6,703 nucleotides of DNA, taken from assembly GCA_964632165.1 (NCBI GenBank), contig CAZWCZ010000057.1:1-6703 (forward strand). The letters are read 5' to 3'. The translations under genes and the position numbers were made by a program. The notes under the pieces are model-generated. The model was given only the letters and a program-made list of their open reading frames with translations, ran no database searches and was not told the origin of the DNA. Shown one piece after another: positions 4,782 through 6,703 of this stretch (the first letter of the stretch is position 1; every line of letters starts with the position of its first letter). The DNA is from SIG299 sp964632165. Lineage in GTDB: Bacteria; Bacillota; Clostridia; Lachnospirales; Lachnospiraceae.

Positions 4782-6335
4782 ATGAGTATTTTAAACGTTT
4801 CACATCTTTCCCACGGCTTTGGCGACCGTACTATTTACCATGACGTCACGTTTCGTCTGTTAAAAGGAGAACATATCGGTCTGATCGGTGCCAACGGTGA
4901 GGGAAAGTCCACTTTTTTTAATATCATTACCGGAAAACTCATGCCGGATGAAGGGACGATCGAATGGAATAAAAATGTCCGTGTCGGTTATCTTGACCAG
5001 CATTCTGTATTGACTGCAGGTATGACCATCCGTGATGTTTTAAAATCTGCCTTTCATTTCCTTTATGACATCGAAGAAAAAATAAACGAAATCTATTGCT
5101 CCATGGGAGAAGCGGATGATACAAAAATGGCTGAACTGATGGAAGAAGTCGGAACATTGCAGGATTTACTGGAATCTTACGATTTTTACAATATCGATTC
5201 TAAAGTTGATGAAATAGGCAGAGCCCTCGGTCTGGAGGAAATCGGTTTGGATAAAGATGTTACCGAATTATCCGGTGGACAGCGTACCAAAGTTTTGCTT
5301 GCCAAACTGCTCTTGGAAAAACCTGATATTCTTCTTTTAGATGAGCCGACAAACTATCTTGACACCATTCATATCGAATGGCTCAAGCGTTATCTCCAGA
5401 ATTATGATAATGCATTCATCCTGATTTCACATGACATTCCGTTCTTGAACAGCGTAGTAAACCTGATCTACCACGTGGAAAACGGAGAGATTACACGCTA
5501 TGTCGGTGATTATGACAAATTCATAGAAGTTTATGAAATGCGCCGTTCACAGCTGGAAGCTGCCTACAAGCGCCAACAGCAGGAGATCAGCGAACTGAAA
5601 GATTTTGTTGCCAGAAATAAAGCCAGGGTCTCTACCAGAAACATGGCAATGTCCCGCCAGAAAAAGCTGGATAAAATGGATGTTATTGAGCTGGGTCCGG
5701 AACGTATCAAACCGGAATTTCATTTTAAAGAGGCCAGAGCTTCCGGTCGATACATTTTCCAGACAGAAAACCTTATCATCGGTTACGATGAACCGCTCTC
5801 TTCTCCGATCAATCTTTCCATGGAACGAGGCGATAAACTTGTTTTTAAGGGAGCAAACGGAATTGGCAAAACTACTCTTCTAAAGAGCATCCTTGGTCTG
5901 ATCCCTTCTATTTCCGGTAAGATCACGCTTGGTGATTATCTCTATACCGGATACTTTGAACAGGAAATGAGCGGTGCAAAAAACAACACCTGTATTGAAG
6001 AACTGTGGCAGGACTTTCCTGCATATACTCAGTATGAAGTACGCTCCGCCCTTGCTAAATGCGGCCTCACGACAAAGCATATCGAAAGCCAGGTGCGGGT
6101 GCTTTCCGGCGGCGAACAGGCAAAGGTCCGTCTTTGCAAACTGATCAACAAAGAAACCAATGTTCTTCTGTTAGACGAGCCTACAAATCATTTGGATATC
6201 GATGCCAAAGAAGAATTAAAACGTGCTCTAAAAGAATATAAAGGAAGCATTGTTTTGATCTGTCATGAACCGGATTTTTATGAGAATTTTGCAACAAAAG
6301 TAATCGACTGCTCTCAGTGGTCCACAAAATTATAG
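4782..6335 (+). CDS. ABC-F family ATPase (translation factor type)
   Basis: This is a 517-residue soluble protein with two ABC ATPase domains and no membrane segment, the layout of ABC-F proteins. These bind the ribosomal E site and act on stalled or idle ribosomes; some members give resistance to 50S antibiotics. Domain 1 has Walker A GANGEGKS at 36-43, an arm-like helical insert at about 90-135, LSGGQ at 163-167, Walker B LLLDEPTNYLD with E188, and switch H217. The linker at about 245-320 is charged and helical, with a KARVSTRNMAMSRQKKLDKM tip (281-300) of ordinary length. Domain 2 has Walker A GANGIGKT at 357-364, LSGGE at 441-445, Walker B with E466, and switch H495 in an unusual CHE context. 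Both catalytic glutamates are intact, so it should hydrolyse ATP. General size and layout resemble YbiT/YkpA-type housekeeping factors more than long-linker resistance proteins, but this is inference. It is a monocistronic unit with its own promoter and terminator. Confidence 0.92.
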   Translation: MSILNVSHLSHGFGDRTIYHDVTFRLLKGEHIGLIGANGEGKSTFFNIITGKLMPDEGTIEWNKNVRVGYLDQHSVLTAGMTIRDVLKSAFHFLYDIEEKINEIYCSMGEADDTKMAELMEEVGTLQDLLESYDFYNIDSKVDEIGRALGLEEIGLDKDVTELSGGQRTKVLLAKLLLEKPDILLLDEPTNYLDTIHIEWLKRYLQNYDNAFILISHDIPFLNSVVNLIYHVENGEITRYVGDYDKFIEVYEMRRSQLEAAYKRQQQEISELKDFVARNKARVSTRNMAMSRQKKLDKMDVIELGPERIKPEFHFKEARASGRYIFQTENLIIGYDEPLSSPINLSMERGDKLVFKGANGIGKTTLLKSILGLIPSISGKITLGDYLYTGYFEQEMSGAKNNTCIEELWQDFPAYTQYEVRSALAKCGLTTKHIESQVRVLSGGEQAKVRLCKLINKETNVLLLDEPTNHLDIDAKEELKRALKEYKGSIVLICHEPDFYENFATKVIDCSQWSTKL

Positions 6336-6342
6336 AAATAAG

Positions 6343-6380
6343 GCCGTGCAATATCAAAATACATCTGCACGGCTCTTTTT
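6343..6380 (+). terminator. Intrinsic terminator of the ABC-F gene
   Basis: A perfect 8-bp stem pairs GCCGTGCA (6343-6350) with TGCACGGC (6366-6373) over a 15-nt loop, followed by TCTTTTT. It begins 7 nt after the stop codon. Leftward there is no good T tract, so it acts rightward. Confidence 0.85.
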
Positions 6381-6390
6381 CTGCTTCAAA

Positions 6391-6426
6391 TAAAAAAAAT
6401 CCTCAAAAGCAAACTGCTTTTGAGGA
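6391..6426 (-). terminator. Intrinsic terminator of the right tRNA array
   Basis: An 11- to 12-bp stem pairs CCTCAAAAGCA (6401-6411) with TGCTTTTGAGG (6415-6425) over a 3-nt loop. Leftward it is followed by a run of T (complement of 6392-6399), the right arrangement to end transcription of the Val-Leu-Arg tRNAs. It lies only 7 nt beyond the tRNA-Arg 3' end and faces the ABC-F terminator. Confidence 0.88.
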
Positions 6427-6432
6427 AAATAA

Positions 6433-6506
6433 CGTGCGTGAGAAGATTCGAACTCCCGACACCTTGGTCCGTAGCCAAGTGCTCTATCCAGCTGAGCTAC
6501 ACGTAC
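6433..6506 (-). tRNA. tRNA-Arg(ACG) with A3-C70 acceptor mismatch
   Basis: A 74-nt cloverleaf lies on the minus strand. The anticodon stem CTTGG/CCAAG encloses loop CTACGGA with ACG at 6470-6472. A34 is normally deaminated to inosine by TadA so that CGU, CGC and CGA are read. The acceptor GTACGTG pairs with CACGCAC except for A3 opposite C70. The discriminator is G at 6433. The T-stem GGGAG/CTTCT contains two G-U pairs. It is the last gene of its array. No CCA is encoded. Confidence 0.94.
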
Positions 6507-6508
6507 AC

Positions 6509-6533
6509 AACGAACTGTTATAAACAGCTCGTT
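6509..6533 (-). repeat. Stem-loop in Leu-Arg tRNA spacer
   Basis: The 31-nt spacer is almost entirely an 11-bp hairpin (6509-6519 with 6523-6533, loop of 3 nt). The single plus-strand mismatch (6514/6528) becomes a G-U pair in the minus-strand RNA, the strand on which the tRNAs are made. No T tract follows, so it is not a terminator. Confidence 0.6.
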
Positions 6534-6537
6534 TTAA

Positions 6538-6623
6538 TGCCGGCGACCGGAATCGAACCGGTACGGGAGATTAGTCCCGCAGGATTTTAAGTCCTGTGCG
6601 TCTGCCAGTTCCGCCACGCCGGC
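6538..6623 (-). tRNA. tRNA-Leu(TAA)
   Basis: An 86-nt class II tRNA lies on the minus strand with a long variable arm. The acceptor is GCCGGCG/CGCCGGC with discriminator A at 6538. The anticodon stem CAGGA/TCCTG encloses loop CTTAAAA with TAA at 6587-6589, decoding UUA and UUG. The variable arm contains the pairable CGGGA/TCCCG. The T-arm is ACCGG, TTCGATT, CCGGT. No CCA is encoded. Confidence 0.96.
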
Positions 6624-6624
6624 A

Positions 6625-6651
6625 TATAAGAAATGGAAAACCATTCTTATA
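6625..6651 (-). repeat. Stem-loop in Val-Leu tRNA spacer
   Basis: The spacer forms a hairpin of 11 pairs with one bulged A (6625-6636 with 6641-6651, loop of four bases). No T tract follows in the transcribed direction. It fills the whole gap between tRNA-Val and tRNA-Leu. Confidence 0.55.
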
Positions 6652-6652
6652 A

Positions 6653-6703
6653 TGGGACCTATAGGGCTCGAACCTATGACCCTCTGCTTGTAAGGCAGAT
6701 GCT
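6653..6703 (-). tRNA. tRNA-Val(TAC), 5' part outside window
   Basis: The 3' two-thirds of a minus-strand tRNA is present. The anticodon stem TCTGC/GCAGA encloses loop CTTACAA with TAC at 6690-6692. The T-arm is ATAGG, TTCGAGC, CCTAT, and the acceptor 3' strand is AGGTCCC with discriminator A at 6653. The D-arm and 5' acceptor strand are beyond the edge. No CCA is encoded. Confidence 0.94.

Noticed and set aside
4782..6335. Reading the ABC-F gene as an antibiotic resistance determinant
   Set aside because: The linker is of ordinary length and no attenuator leader or mobile context is seen. Resistance cannot be excluded but is not supported.
6317..6523. Short open frame over the two terminators and tRNA-Arg
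   Set aside because: It overlaps the end of the ABC-F gene, two hairpin terminators and a tRNA on the other strand; no ribosome site or recognisable protein.

Overview
The window reads as chromosomal DNA from a low-to-mid GC Firmicute, most likely a Clostridia/Lachnospiraceae-type gut anaerobe. The basis is the strong Shine-Dalgarno sites, sigma-A-like promoters with 17-nt spacers, Rho-independent terminators, tRNAs without encoded CCA, and the gene families present. The genus cannot be fixed from sequence alone.

Layout. At the left edge (1-595) is a leftward tRNA array read in the order Pro(TGG), Gly(TCC), Arg(TCT), His(GTG), Gln(TTG), Lys(TTT); Lys runs off the edge. A near-consensus promoter lies just upstream (645-673), and an apparent terminator sits inside the array between His and Gln. 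Next comes a leftward two-gene operon, rdgB then a YfcE/YsnB-type phosphoesterase (723-1819). A divergent alpha/beta hydrolase of the monoacylglycerol lipase/lysophospholipase type follows on the + strand (1966-2901). A nested hairpin terminator separates it from a convergent THUMP-domain RNA methyltransferase (2995-4167, -). Upstream of that is a single-domain rhodanese (4244-4579, -). Divergent from the rhodanese is an ABC-F ATPase (4782-6335, +). Two convergent terminators (6343-6380 and 6391-6426) close that block. The right edge holds a second leftward tRNA array, Val(TAC) (cut by the edge), Leu(TAA), Arg(ACG).

How the genes relate. Most of the content serves translation and nucleic-acid quality: nine tRNAs, a probable 23S rRNA methyltransferase, a ribosome-associated ABC-F ATPase, and a nucleotide-pool cleaning enzyme paired with a small phosphoesterase. 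The hydrolase and the rhodanese are general metabolic enzymes with unknown substrates.

I see no mobile element, CRISPR array, phage gene, toxin-antitoxin pair or defence system, and no obviously new system. The points worth a second look are mostly in RNA: hairpins in most tRNA spacers, an internal terminator in the left array, an A-C mismatch in the acceptor stem of tRNA-Arg(ACG), a nested convergent terminator, and an atypical second switch motif in the ABC-F protein.
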